This document shows, piece by piece, positions 15,413-24,803 of a stretch of DNA of 26,198 bases. The DNA is from an uncultured Bacilli bacterium. Lineage in GTDB: Bacteria; Bacillota_I; Bacilli_A; RF39; UBA660. The stretch is taken from the NCBI GenBank assembly GCA_910588025.1, contig CAJUQG010000019.1, forward strand, positions 1 to 26,198, in the 5' to 3' direction. The notes under the pieces were generated by a model. The model had not been told where the DNA came from. It saw nothing but the letters and a program-made list of their open reading frames with translations, and searched no databases. Within the stretch, counting starts at the first letter, position 1. Every line of letters starts with the position of its first letter. A program made the translations under genes and the position numbers.

Positions 15413-16681
15413 ATGAACTTAAAAGAACTAACAATTTTAGAATTTGAAGAATTTGTCTACAAAAGTCCACTAGGAAGCCACTACCAAACCAGTGATTATG
15501 GCATTTTAATGAGTGAACAAGGATATGACTATGATTTAATTGGTTTAGTAAATGAATATGGAGAAGTATTAGCTGCTTCCTTAATTCTCATAAAAAAAAT
15601 AGGATTAAAAACCAAATATGGTTATGCACCCAAAGGATTTATCATTGATTATTTTAATCAACCACTTTTAAAAGAATTTACAGAAAAACTAAAAATCCAT
15701 TATTTAAAAAAACATGTTGCTTTTATTAAAATTAATCCTGAAATTGCCATTTCGGAAATCGATTTACAATCAAAAGCGAAAACCTACAATTGGAATAACC
15801 AAATAAGAGACTTTTTAGAAGACTTAAACTACTTAAAGCTAAAAGACAATTTATACTTTGAATCTTGCTTACCAAGGTTTAATGGTATCATTTCTCTAAA
15901 AGACTTATCTTTAAATCATTTTGAAAAAAATACTAGAAATAAAATTAAAAGAGCAATTTCCAAAGGTCTAGAAATCGAACTGTCCGAACGAAGTGGCATG
16001 GATATTCTATATCATTTTATTAAAAACAAAAAAAACAAAGATGAATTTTATTATAAAGATTACTACAACATCTTTCATAAAAAGAAACGAATTGATTTAT
16101 TTTTAGTAAGCATCAATACCAAAGAATATCTTTTAAATGCCAAAGAAATGTACGAAAAAGAACTAGAAATAAATACCCAATTAAATCAAAATTTAATTCG
16201 TAATAATACCCAAAAAAATATTAACTTAAAAATGAATTCTGATCGTAAACTCCTTTCTTATAAAAATGATGTTTTAGAAGCTACCGAAAGAAATAGTAAA
16301 CACGAAAAAATATATATCGCTGGAGCATTAGTTATAAAATATAAAAATAGAGTTCAAATACTAATAAGTGGCTATGATAAAAAAATGAAACGTTATAATC
16401 CAAATCATTTCCTACACTATAAAATAATGGAATATTACCAAGAAGATTATACTTATTTTGATTTAAACGGAATGACTGGAGATTTTACAAAAGAAAACCC
16501 TTATTATGGATTAAACGAATTCAAATTAGGATTTAAACCAAAAGTTTATGAATTTATTGGAGAATATGATTTAATTATCAATCCTAAAAAATATCAAAAT
16601 TTATTAAGTACGGGTACTCTTGCTAAAATTTTTAATAAAAATGATTTAAAACAACCAAAAGAAAACGCGAGCACAAAATAA
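15413..16681 (+). CDS. FemAB-family peptidyltransferase (peptidoglycan bridge formation)
   Basis: FemAB/MurM proteins transfer amino acids from aminoacyl-tRNA to the stem peptide of lipid II at the cytoplasmic face. This 422-aa protein has two GNAT-like halves: GSHYQTSDYG and KYGYAPKGF near the N-terminus, and in the C-terminal half GALVIKYKN, YNPNHFLHYKIMEY, FDLNGMTGDF and GLNEFKLGFKP, all typical. Residues about 238-297 form a charged helical arm, the coiled coil expected for Fem proteins, here Lys/Asn-rich. An SD GAGGGG is 6 nt before the ATG. Which residue is added cannot be read from sequence. Its presence supports a cell wall with branched or bridged stem peptides. It is a single gene with its own promoter and terminator. 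Confidence 0.92.
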   Translation: MNLKELTILEFEEFVYKSPLGSHYQTSDYGILMSEQGYDYDLIGLVNEYGEVLAASLILIKKIGLKTKYGYAPKGFIIDYFNQPLLKEFTEKLKIHYLKKHVAFIKINPEIAISEIDLQSKAKTYNWNNQIRDFLEDLNYLKLKDNLYFESCLPRFNGIISLKDLSLNHFEKNTRNKIKRAISKGLEIELSERSGMDILYHFIKNKKNKDEFYYKDYYNIFHKKKRIDLFLVSINTKEYLLNAKEMYEKELEINTQLNQNLIRNNTQKNINLKMNSDRKLLSYKNDVLEATERNSKHEKIYIAGALVIKYKNRVQILISGYDKKMKRYNPNHFLHYKIMEYYQEDYTYFDLNGMTGDFTKENPYYGLNEFKLGFKPKVYEFIGEYDLIINPKKYQNLLSTGTLAKIFNKNDLKQPKENASTK

Positions 16682-16700
16682 AATGCCTTCGCGTTTTTTT
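16663..16700. terminator. Bidirectional terminator of the convergent FemAB-type and arylsulfotransferase genes
   Basis: AAACGCGA (16663-16670) pairs perfectly with TCGCGTTT (16689-16696), followed by U on the plus strand. On the minus strand a U-rich run (complement of the A-rich sequence before 16663) follows. It overlaps the stop codon of the plus-strand gene and abuts the stop of the minus-strand one. Confidence 0.83.
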
Positions 16701-18603
16701 AAAAACTTAAAATTTTTCCTGTATTATAAAAATCATCATTAATTTTTAAATAAATAGCATAATTTCCATCCAAATGTAAATTAATTTTCGAAGAAACGGC
16801 TTCATTTTCTTTTTTATAATGAAAAAGATAACTATTTTCTTCTTCAGAAACAAAATAAATATCAACAGTTTCTGAATTATCAAACATAACATTTAAATAA
16901 ACTGAATTTTTCGTAAGCTCAAATTCAAATGGATTAGAAATTGCTTGATCTAATTTATCAAAAATAGAACTAGTTCGTATTTTATCTAACTTAGTCGATG
17001 GATTATTATCAATTAATTGATAATTACTAACTTGATAATGTTTCGTATATTCTTGATACAATGAATGTTTAAAAGCTCGATAAACCCCCTCTTCAATCGT
17101 TGCTTGAAACACCACTTCATCATTCTGATTTAATTCAACAATTCGAGCATATGTATTTCCTAAATAATCATAAATGGTTGTTCCAGGAACATAGGCCGTC
17201 GGTTTATAAGTCCAACCAAAATTAATTAACTTAAATTCATCTGGATACACCATAAAACTTCCTAACGCATAATTAAAAGACTTTCCATCTCCAGCATAAT
17301 CCCACACCGTTTTAATATTTTTACCATCTATTTGATATAATGTCGCACTAGAATAGTTTTTAGCAAAATGAATTAACTCAGCACTAGAAGTATCAAGAGC
17401 ATCATAATCATTATTAAAGACACTTAAATATCCATCTTTTGTTAAATAGGCCGTATGTTGACCATTAGGAATCCGTGACTGATCAGTAACTTTTAATAAA
17501 AATGGTTGAAAACGTTCTGAATAAAATTCTGGGTCCCCAAAAATCCAATTAATTTTCTTTGCTTTATAATCCACGGAAAGAATACTATTGATTCCCCGTA
17601 ATGATAAAATCATTTCTCCACTTTCTTCATCGTAATAAATCGAATTATTAATCATGTTAATTCCCGTTAAAGAATCGGCAAAATCTTTATCAATTGCAGA
17701 AAATAAATCATAAACATCAAAAGAATCGATAATTTCTCCCGTATTAGCATTAATTTGATACACAAAAGCAGCTCGGTAAGGAGCATTTACTTCCACACTT
17801 CCACCAGCTACCAAAATAGAACCATCTTGTAATTCTATTAATTCATGATGATATCCATTTTGTAACGAATAATCCTTATAAATTTTTCCTAAATAGTCCA
17901 CTTCAACAAAGCCATCATAAGTATATTGAATCCCACTTACATTCCCATTACTAAGTAGCAAATGCCCATTCTTTAAAAACTCCATATCCAATGTAAACTT
18001 TTCTGTTAAATACCAAACGGCTTGTCCCTCTCCATCATAAGCAACAGCACTAGTCCCCATCGGAGCAGCCATAAAATATATATTTTGATCTATCGTTGCT
18101 TTTGGATTACTTGTTTCTACCACTAACTGATTTTTTTTCACTTGGGTTAAATCAATTTTAATTTCTTTCTCTTGTCCCCCACTTTTTAATAAAACAACAT
18201 TTTCCTTACCAGCAATTAAACCATAAATAGGAATCGCATGAGTAGACGCACTTTCCATAGTAGTTACTTTCTTTTGATTAATCATAACTTCTGTCGTTAA
18301 AGATGACTCTGTTTGAAAAATAATCAATGCTGTCAACGGCGATATTCCATAAGGATTTACTAAGACACAAGGATTATCGAATGTACAACTACGATCATTC
18401 ATCGCTTCAAGAATTTTTTCATCAGCATCCTTTTGTTTTGAAACCAAATCACCACTGGCTGCAATACTTGTCTTATCTTTAAAATAGTTAGAAACCTGAT
18501 TCAATTCCTCTTTACGTTGTTGATTGGCCACAATTAAAATAAATAAAAGAGCCAACACTAAGACACAAAGAATAATGATAGTTGGTATTTTTTTTTGCTT
18601 CAT
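16699..18603 (-). CDS. Membrane-anchored arylsulfotransferase (ASST)-like beta-propeller
   Basis: ASST enzymes move sulfate from a phenolic sulfate ester to another phenol without PAPS. This 634-aa protein has an N-terminal membrane helix (8-26), so it faces outward. A beta-sandwich N-domain at about 79-155 (NPYGISPLTALIIF, IPIYGL) carries a likely disulfide Cys73-Cys79. The propeller follows from about 170. By alignment to E. coli AssT (His252, His356, Arg374, His436), I see His252 in NGYHHEL, Arg336 in LSLRGINS and His383 in NGQHTAYL. The position 18 before the Arg is Ile318 (MINNS) instead of His. An extra beta domain covers about 555-634. It starts 8 nt after the large pseudopilin, an evident operon. 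It may be active with altered chemistry, or a non-catalytic propeller. Confidence 0.82.
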   Translation of the reverse strand: MKQKKIPTIIILCVLVLALLFILIVANQQRKEELNQVSNYFKDKTSIAASGDLVSKQKDADEKILEAMNDRSCTFDNPCVLVNPYGISPLTALIIFQTESSLTTEVMINQKKVTTMESASTHAIPIYGLIAGKENVVLLKSGGQEKEIKIDLTQVKKNQLVVETSNPKATIDQNIYFMAAPMGTSAVAYDGEGQAVWYLTEKFTLDMEFLKNGHLLLSNGNVSGIQYTYDGFVEVDYLGKIYKDYSLQNGYHHELIELQDGSILVAGGSVEVNAPYRAAFVYQINANTGEIIDSFDVYDLFSAIDKDFADSLTGINMINNSIYYDEESGEMILSLRGINSILSVDYKAKKINWIFGDPEFYSERFQPFLLKVTDQSRIPNGQHTAYLTKDGYLSVFNNDYDALDTSSAELIHFAKNYSSATLYQIDGKNIKTVWDYAGDGKSFNYALGSFMVYPDEFKLINFGWTYKPTAYVPGTTIYDYLGNTYARIVELNQNDEVVFQATIEEGVYRAFKHSLYQEYTKHYQVSNYQLIDNNPSTKLDKIRTSSIFDKLDQAISNPFEFELTKNSVYLNVMFDNSETVDIYFVSEEENSYLFHYKKENEAVSSKINLHLDGNYAIYLKINDDFYNTGKILSF

Positions 18604-18611
18604 CTTCTCAC

Positions 18612-20849
18612 CTACCCTACGATATATGGACTATTTAAAGTTCCATTTCCACCAATAAACGTAATCGTATTTTTAAATGGAACTGTCATAGCTGCATTAA
18701 CATTAATATCATGATGAGCTCCGGTAACAGCACTTTGACTTCTCAAAGCCCCATTAAGAGCATATACTCCTGTAATATTATCTACATCATTATTACATTC
18801 ATAATGGTCACTACTTAAACATACCGTATAAACGGTTGATAAAAGAGTCCCCACATCCTTCATATAAGATTTTTGATAAATATTTTGATATTCTCCTAAA
18901 TCAAGCAAACCATAACGCGCTTGTATCGTTTTCTTAGCTAAGTACCTTCCATTTGGTAATCCTGTTACAACTCCAAAACTATAACTTTCCAAATTTAAAT
19001 ATTTCGATGGATTTGGTAATTGATCATAATAAGTTTTTAAAGAATTATCTCCACCATCACTGTAAATTCCTGACCAAGAAGTATTATAAACATTTTCTTC
19101 AATACAAGTTCCTTGATCACAACAAAAATCATTGATGATAGAAGTTTTCATATTATTACTTACATTAACGCCAAAAATAGAATTAGCTGTCTTTCGATAA
19201 AGAACATAGATATTATTACCATATTTTACATAAACACCATTTTCACAATAATTATTTTGTGCATTACATTGATGAATGGCATCTTTCATTTGAAATTGAG
19301 GAGTAAACTGAATTACTTTTTCACTAACTACTCCAGCTTGATTCATTACTTTTAATTTCACAGAATAAGTTGTATTTGATTTTAATTGTTTCAATACATA
19401 AGTCCCCGAAGTATTAGAAGTAGCAAACTCTTTTTCCATTGTATAATTAACGCCATCTTCACTTAGATATATTTGAAACCGTTCTATTCCACTTTCCTCA
19501 TCATCTGCTCGAAAAGAAATTTCATAATCATGTTCTTCAAGTTGCTGAATCACTGGACCACTAGCATCGAATAAATAAGACGAAGAACACTTTTTTTCAC
19601 TTTCATTCATAGCTCGATCAACACCGATAACACATACTTTTTGAGGCAATTTCATACTCTCTTCAAACGATATGATACCCATACCATTCGCATTTACTTT
19701 ACGCATTTGATTAGGATTACAATCATCATTAGTAAAACAATATTTAATAGAATTAGCACCACTTAAATTATCTAAAATCGGAATTTGCAAAGTTAATTCT
19801 CGATAATACTTACTTCCCTTATTAGAAGAAACAATTCCAAAACTTCCAAGAGTTGGTTTTTCATTATCGGTTTTCGATATAGTAATAGATACTGGTTCAC
19901 TTACATTTCCTACCGCATCTATAACACAAATATAATGCGTTCCTTGAGATAAAGAAACATCAAAACGAGGGTTTGATAATTTAATATATTCTTCCTGATT
20001 ACTACTACAACTTTCTTGATTAGTAATTTGATAGCCATAAACTCCTGAACCATTATAATCAGAAGAAATAATATTTACTTTCTTTGCTTCACTTTGCCAA
20101 TCATCACGATTTTCAATATTGATATCATCTTCATAAACGATAGGACTTTGACGATCAATTTTCACTTGTGTATAAGCTTTATAAACATAGGTTTTCTCTT
20201 CAAAACGTATCGTCACCGAAACTTCATATTGAACATTCATAAATTGTGTTGCTTGCACAACCAATTGTTTTTTTTGTTCAAAATCTTCATGTATAGCGAT
20301 TTGCTCTTTTTGATGATTTCCTCGCCATTCAATATTCGTCACATAATCTTGATAACGTTCTTTTTCTTCATCATTTAAAAATTGAATTTCTAAAATAACA
20401 TCATCTTTTACCCAACTATCTTTTAAGATTTCTGTTCCTTCTTTATTTTTTTGTACTATTTTAATAATCGTTGACTGTTCTTCTAATTCTTTATAATCAC
20501 AAAATTGTTCTTCCGTAAAATTAGCAATCATTTGATTATTAACGGTTTCAATCCGAATCGTATCACATAACATCGACTCATTATTAACAGGATTTCGATA
20601 ATCACCATTTTCATTATCAGCATCTAAATATCCTTCTTCAATCAAATGAGAAATATTAGTAACCGTTCTACCAGTATCTCCTGCCCATACTTCCGCTTTC
20701 ATAAGAGCATAATTCCTTTTATTTTCATAATTCTTTTCTTTAACATGATTAGAAATAAGAATAAAAGTTGGTATTCCAATTGCAAACAACATAGAAAGAA
20801 TTGCCACCGTTGCCAAAACTTCTATCAGAGTAAACCCTTTTTTATTCAT
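18612..20849 (-). CDS. Very large multidomain pseudopilin with Ig/FN3-like domains
   Basis: The 745-aa protein starts MNKKG|FTLIEVLATVAILS, a prepilin signal with cleavage after Gly5 and mature Glu5. A pilin-like domain follows to about 130. Next come beta domains at about 130-230, 231-330 and 331-430 (repeating DNExPTLGSF and DAVGNVSEPV, DRAMNESEK patterns), then a fibronectin-III-like domain at about 431-517 and a C-terminal domain at 520-745 ending GGNGTLNSPYIVG. Fifteen cysteines outside the signal suggest many disulfides. Usual pseudopilins have 100-250 aa, so this is probably a minor tip subunit or adhesin carried on a filament. It heads an operon with the ASST-like gene; the ribosome site is weak (GGTCGTGG). 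Confidence 0.87.
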   Translation of the reverse strand: MNKKGFTLIEVLATVAILSMLFAIGIPTFILISNHVKEKNYENKRNYALMKAEVWAGDTGRTVTNISHLIEEGYLDADNENGDYRNPVNNESMLCDTIRIETVNNQMIANFTEEQFCDYKELEEQSTIIKIVQKNKEGTEILKDSWVKDDVILEIQFLNDEEKERYQDYVTNIEWRGNHQKEQIAIHEDFEQKKQLVVQATQFMNVQYEVSVTIRFEEKTYVYKAYTQVKIDRQSPIVYEDDINIENRDDWQSEAKKVNIISSDYNGSGVYGYQITNQESCSSNQEEYIKLSNPRFDVSLSQGTHYICVIDAVGNVSEPVSITISKTDNEKPTLGSFGIVSSNKGSKYYRELTLQIPILDNLSGANSIKYCFTNDDCNPNQMRKVNANGMGIISFEESMKLPQKVCVIGVDRAMNESEKKCSSSYLFDASGPVIQQLEEHDYEISFRADDEESGIERFQIYLSEDGVNYTMEKEFATSNTSGTYVLKQLKSNTTYSVKLKVMNQAGVVSEKVIQFTPQFQMKDAIHQCNAQNNYCENGVYVKYGNNIYVLYRKTANSIFGVNVSNNMKTSIINDFCCDQGTCIEENVYNTSWSGIYSDGGDNSLKTYYDQLPNPSKYLNLESYSFGVVTGLPNGRYLAKKTIQARYGLLDLGEYQNIYQKSYMKDVGTLLSTVYTVCLSSDHYECNNDVDNITGVYALNGALRSQSAVTGAHHDINVNAAMTVPFKNTITFIGGNGTLNSPYIVG

Positions 20850-20872
20850 CGGACCACGACCTTTATTATTTC

Positions 20873-20901
20873 ATTTTATCAAAAATAGAACAAGTAATCA
20901 A
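20873..20901 (-). promoter_or_regulatory. Promoter of the large pseudopilin-ASST operon
   Basis: On the minus strand -35 TTGATT (20896-20901), a 17-nt spacer and extended -10 TGATAAAAT (hexamer 20873-20878) lie 23 nt before the pseudopilin start. The tuf terminator is upstream, so this is the only obvious promoter. Confidence 0.72.
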
Positions 20902-20952
20902 TGAAATAACAAAAACAAAAATCTACATTAATTCTACAAAAAAAATTGAATA

Positions 20953-20983
20953 ACAAAAAAACAACCCTATTTCTAGGATTGTT
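20953..20983 (-). terminator. Terminator of the str operon after tuf
   Basis: On the minus strand AACAATCCTA pairs with TAGGGTTGTT (one G-U) around a GAAA tetraloop (20960-20983), followed by seven U (20954-20960). It lies 11 nt after the tuf stop. Confidence 0.9.
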
Positions 20984-20994
20984 TATCAAATGTA

Positions 20995-22161
20995 TTATTC
21001 AATAATTTCAGCAACTACTCCGGCACCAACAGTACGTCCACCTTCACGGATAGAGAACTTAGTTCCGTTTTCAATAGCAACTGGAGCAATTAATTCTACA
21101 GTCATATCAATGTTGTCACCTGGCATAACCATTTCAACTCCACTAGGAAGTTCGATAACACCTGTAACATCAGTTGTACGGAAATAGAATTGTGGTCTGT
21201 AATTTGAGAAGAATGGAGTATGACGTCCGCCTTCTTCTTTAGTAAGTACATAAACACTTGCTTTGAATTTTGTATGAGGATGAACACTTCCTGGTTTAGC
21301 AAGAACTTGTCCTCTTTCTACTTCATCACGAGTAACTCCACGAAGAAGTGCACCAGCATTGTCTCCTGCTTGAGCAAAATCAAGTGATTTTCTAAACATT
21401 TCAATACCAGTAACAACTGTTTTCTTAGTATCTTTAAGACCTACAATTTCAACTTCATCATTTAGATTTAATTGTCCACGTTCAACACGTCCAGTAACAA
21501 CTGTACCACGTCCTGAGATTGTGAAAACATCTTCAATACTCATTAAGAATGGTTTATCAGTATCACGAACTGGAGATGGAATATATTCATCAACAGCAGC
21601 CATTAAATCACGAATAGATTGAGCAGCAGTCTCATCACCTTCAATAGCTTTAAGTGCACTACCACGGATGATAGGACATTCACTATCGAATTCATATTCA
21701 CCTAATAATTCACGAATTTCCATTTCTACTAAATCAAGTAATTCTGGATCATCTACTTGGTCACATTTATTCATGTAAACAACAATTTTAGGTACTCCAA
21801 CTTGACGAGATAATAAGATATGCTCTCTAGTTTGAGGCATAGGGCCATCTGCAGCAGATACTACAAGGATTGCTCCATCCATTTGTGCAGCACCAGTAAT
21901 CATGTTTTTAACATAGTCAGCATGTCCTGGGCAGTCTACGTGAGCATAATGACGTTTTTCAGTTTCATACTCAACGTGAGCAGTATTAATTGTAATACCT
22001 CTTTCTCTTTCTTCAGGAGCTTTATCGATATCTGCATAATCAACAAAGTTTCCAAAATATTTTGTAATAGCAGCAGTTAAAGTAGTTTTACCATGGTCAA
22101 CATGTCCAATAGTACCAATATTAACGTGCTCTTTAGAACGATCAAATTTTTCTTTTGCCAT
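20995..22161 (-). CDS. tuf: Elongation factor Tu
   Basis: EF-Tu carries aminoacyl-tRNA to the ribosome. The 388-aa protein is slightly shorter than the usual ~394. GTPase motifs are intact: GHVDHGKTT (19-27), DCPGHADY, NKCD, and SALKAI. The switch I RGITINTAH, the domain III ends and the final VGAGVVAEIIE are normal. The SD AAAGGAG is 9 nt before the ATG. It is the last gene of the str operon but also has a good promoter of its own in the 67-nt gap after fusA. A strong terminator follows. Confidence 0.98.
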   Translation of the reverse strand: MAKEKFDRSKEHVNIGTIGHVDHGKTTLTAAITKYFGNFVDYADIDKAPEERERGITINTAHVEYETEKRHYAHVDCPGHADYVKNMITGAAQMDGAILVVSAADGPMPQTREHILLSRQVGVPKIVVYMNKCDQVDDPELLDLVEMEIRELLGEYEFDSECPIIRGSALKAIEGDETAAQSIRDLMAAVDEYIPSPVRDTDKPFLMSIEDVFTISGRGTVVTGRVERGQLNLNDEVEIVGLKDTKKTVVTGIEMFRKSLDFAQAGDNAGALLRGVTRDEVERGQVLAKPGSVHPHTKFKASVYVLTKEEGGRHTPFFSNYRPQFYFRTTDVTGVIELPSGVEMVMPGDNIDMTVELIAPVAIENGTKFSIREGGRTVGAGVVAEIIE

Positions 22162-22190
22162 TTCTATTTTCTCCTTTCGATTTCTATTAT

Positions 22191-22219
22191 ATTTTATCTA
22201 ATGCTTGAAAATTATTCAA
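22191..22219 (-). promoter_or_regulatory. Internal promoter of tuf with a small inverted repeat
   Basis: On the minus strand -35 TTGAAT (22214-22219), a 17-nt spacer and -10 TAAAAT (22191-22196) lie in the fusA-tuf gap. The -35 sits in a perfect inverted repeat CTTGAA/TTCAAG (22204-22209 and 22215-22220). The placement suggests extra tuf transcription beyond readthrough. Confidence 0.65.
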
Positions 22220-22228
22220 GTATTATTT

Positions 22229-24301
22229 TTAGTTAACGCTGTTTTTCTTAATGATTTCTTCAGCGATTGATTTTGGAACTTCTTCATAGTGATCTTTTTC
22301 CATTTGGAAGTTTCCACGACCTTGTGTATTACTTCTTAAATCAGTTGCATAACCAAACATTTCAGAAAGTGGTACCATTGCAATGATACGTAATGTATTA
22401 CCAATCGATTCTTGTCCTAAAGGACGACCTCTACGACTTGTTAAATCACCCATAACATTACCCATGTATTCTTCTGGAACATCTACGACAACTTTCATAA
22501 TTGGTTCAAGAAGTACTGGTTTACATTTATTTTTAGCTTCCTTTAAAGCCATACTAGCAGCAATTTTAAATGCCATTTCACTAGAGTCTACATCATGGTA
22601 AGAACCATCAAATAGTGTAGCTTTAACATCTACCATAGGATATCCTGCTAGAATTCCTCCAGCCATTGCTTCTTGTAAACCTTTATCTGTTACTGGAATA
22701 TATTCACGAGGAACAACTCCACCAACGATTGCATCCACAAATTCATATCCTTTTTCATGATTTGGTTCAAATTTAATCCAAACATGTCCATATTGTCCAC
22801 GTCCACCACTTTGTTTAATATACTTACCTTCACATTCACCCATTTGGGTAATTGTTTCACGATAAGCAACTTGTGGTCTACCTTTATTACATTCTACTCC
22901 AAATTCACGTTTCATACGATCAACGATAATATCTAAATGAAGTTCTCCCATTCCAGATAATACTGTTTGACCAGTTTCTGTATCTGTTTTAACACGTAGT
23001 GTTGGATCTTCTTCAACAAGTTTAGCGATTGATAAAGCCATTTTATCTTGATCATTTTTTGATTTTGGTTCAATTGCAATATCAATAACTGGTTCTGGGA
23101 ATTCCATACCTTTCATGATACATGGATTTTTCTCATCACACAAAGTATCTGCAGTAGTAGTATTCTTAAGTCCTACAGCAGCAGCAATCTCTCCAGCAAA
23201 CACTTCACTAATCTCTTTTCTTTGATTAGCATGCATTTGTAAAATACGTCCAATTCTTTCTTTTTCACCCTTAGTACTATTTAATACATAACTTCCACTA
23301 GAAAGTTTTCCAGAGTAAACACGGAAGAATGCTAGTCGTCCTACAAATGGATCTGTCATTATTTTAAATGCAAGAGCTGTAAATGGTTCTGAATCACTTG
23401 GATGACGTTTTACGTCGTTTCCGTTTTTATCAGTACAATCAATTGCTTCCACATCAGTTGGTGCTGGTAAATAATCAATTACAGCATCAAGCATCAATTT
23501 AATACCAATATTACCTAAAGCAGTTGCACATAATACTGGGAAAAATTGTACAGATAATGTAGCACGACGGATAGCAGCTTTTAATTCATCAACAGTAATT
23601 TCTCCACCATCCAAATACTTCATCATGAACTCTTCATCACAATCAGCAACAGCTTCAATTAAAATTGTACGATATTCTTCAACTTTATCAGCCATTTCAG
23701 CTGGAATTTCAATTTCAATTGGTTCTTCTTGTTCTTTTCCATCATATTGATAAGCTTTTTTAGAAACTAAATCAATAATTCCATTAAATTCACTTTCAGC
23801 ACCAATTGGAAGTTGAATTGCTGCAGCATTTGCTCCAAGTCTATCTTTAATTGTACCTAAACTAAAATAGAAATCAGCACCTAACTTATCCATTTTATTT
23901 GCACAAATCATTCTAGGAACTTTATATTCATTTGCTTGTCTCCAAACAGTTTCTGTTTGAGGCTCAACTCCTGCTTGTGCATCGATTAAAGCGATAGCTC
24001 CATCAAGTACACGAAGACTTCTTTGTACTTCAATAGTAAAATCAACGTGACCTGGAGTATCAATGATATTTAAGCGATATCCCTTCCAGTGAGCAGTAGT
24101 TGCTGCACTAGTGATGGTAATACCTCTTTCTTTTTCTTGATCCATCCAGTCCATTTGAGATTCTCCATCATGAGTTTCTCCAATTTTATGTGTAATACCT
24201 GTATGAAATAATACACGTTCTGTAGTAGTAGTTTTACCAGCATCAATGTGCGCCATGATACCAAAGTTTCTTAATTTGTCAATACTGACATCTCTAGCCA
24301 T
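22229..24301 (-). CDS. fusA: Elongation factor G
   Basis: EF-G is the translocase. It is 690 aa, the normal size. GTPase motifs: AHIDAGKTTTTE (17-28), switch I GITITSAATT, DTPGHVDF and NKMDKLG. Domains II-V follow: PFTALAFKI for domain II, GMGELHLDI in III, GRGQYGHVWI in IV, and RRGRPLGQE with a final FGYATDLRSNTQGRG in V. The SD AGGAGG is close to the start, 12 nt after rpsG. Nothing suggests a paralogue such as FusB or a truncation. Confidence 0.98.
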   Translation of the reverse strand: MARDVSIDKLRNFGIMAHIDAGKTTTTERVLFHTGITHKIGETHDGESQMDWMDQEKERGITITSAATTAHWKGYRLNIIDTPGHVDFTIEVQRSLRVLDGAIALIDAQAGVEPQTETVWRQANEYKVPRMICANKMDKLGADFYFSLGTIKDRLGANAAAIQLPIGAESEFNGIIDLVSKKAYQYDGKEQEEPIEIEIPAEMADKVEEYRTILIEAVADCDEEFMMKYLDGGEITVDELKAAIRRATLSVQFFPVLCATALGNIGIKLMLDAVIDYLPAPTDVEAIDCTDKNGNDVKRHPSDSEPFTALAFKIMTDPFVGRLAFFRVYSGKLSSGSYVLNSTKGEKERIGRILQMHANQRKEISEVFAGEIAAAVGLKNTTTADTLCDEKNPCIMKGMEFPEPVIDIAIEPKSKNDQDKMALSIAKLVEEDPTLRVKTDTETGQTVLSGMGELHLDIIVDRMKREFGVECNKGRPQVAYRETITQMGECEGKYIKQSGGRGQYGHVWIKFEPNHEKGYEFVDAIVGGVVPREYIPVTDKGLQEAMAGGILAGYPMVDVKATLFDGSYHDVDSSEMAFKIAASMALKEAKNKCKPVLLEPIMKVVVDVPEEYMGNVMGDLTSRRGRPLGQESIGNTLRIIAMVPLSEMFGYATDLRSNTQGRGNFQMEKDHYEEVPKSIAEEIIKKNSVN

Positions 24302-24313
24302 AGAATTGTCCTC

Positions 24314-24781
24314 CTACCATCTATAGTGAGCAAATGCCTTATTTGCTTCAGCCATTTTATGAGTATCCTCACGTTTTTTAACAGCGCCACCTGTTCCATT
24401 TGCAGCATCAATAAGTTCATTAGCTAAATTAATAGCCATTCCCTTACCATTTCTAAGTTTTGCATAATTAACAATCCAACGAAGTGCTAATGCTTGACTT
24501 CTATCATCACTTACTTCGATTGGAACTTGATAATTACTTCCTCCTACACGACGAGACTTAACTTCTAGTGCAGGTCTAACATTTTCTAAAGCTTCATTGT
24601 ATACATCAATGGCCTCACGACCTGTTTTTGATGCAATAATTTCAAATGCTTCATATAAGATTTTTTGAGCGGTACCTTTTTTTCCATCTTGCATAATTTG
24701 ATTTACAAGTTTTGTAACAATTTTTGAATTGTACACTGGATCCGGTAATACATCTCTTTTTTCTGCTCTTCTTTTACGCAT
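24314..24781 (-). CDS. rpsG: 30S ribosomal protein S7
   Basis: S7 binds the 3' major domain of 16S rRNA and contacts tRNA in the E site. The 155-aa protein is of normal length, starts MRKRRAEKRDVLPDPVYNS, and has the conserved RRVGGSNYQVPIEV and a C-terminal KMAEANKAFAHYRW. It starts after an AGGAGG, 22 nt behind rpsL, in the usual rpsL-rpsG-fusA order. Confidence 0.98.
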   Translation of the reverse strand: MRKRRAEKRDVLPDPVYNSKIVTKLVNQIMQDGKKGTAQKILYEAFEIIASKTGREAIDVYNEALENVRPALEVKSRRVGGSNYQVPIEVSDDRSQALALRWIVNYAKLRNGKGMAINLANELIDAANGTGGAVKKREDTHKMAEANKAFAHYRW

Positions 24782-24803
24782 AACTATCCTCCTTTATTTT
24801 GAA

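Noticed and set aside
19113..20378. Plus-strand reading frames inside the large pseudopilin gene
   Set aside because: They are AT-rich antisense shadows rich in Ile, Phe and Asn, with no family signature, inside a continuous coding gene.
21820..22080. Plus-strand frame opposite tuf
   Set aside because: It is a shadow of highly conserved EF-Tu codons.
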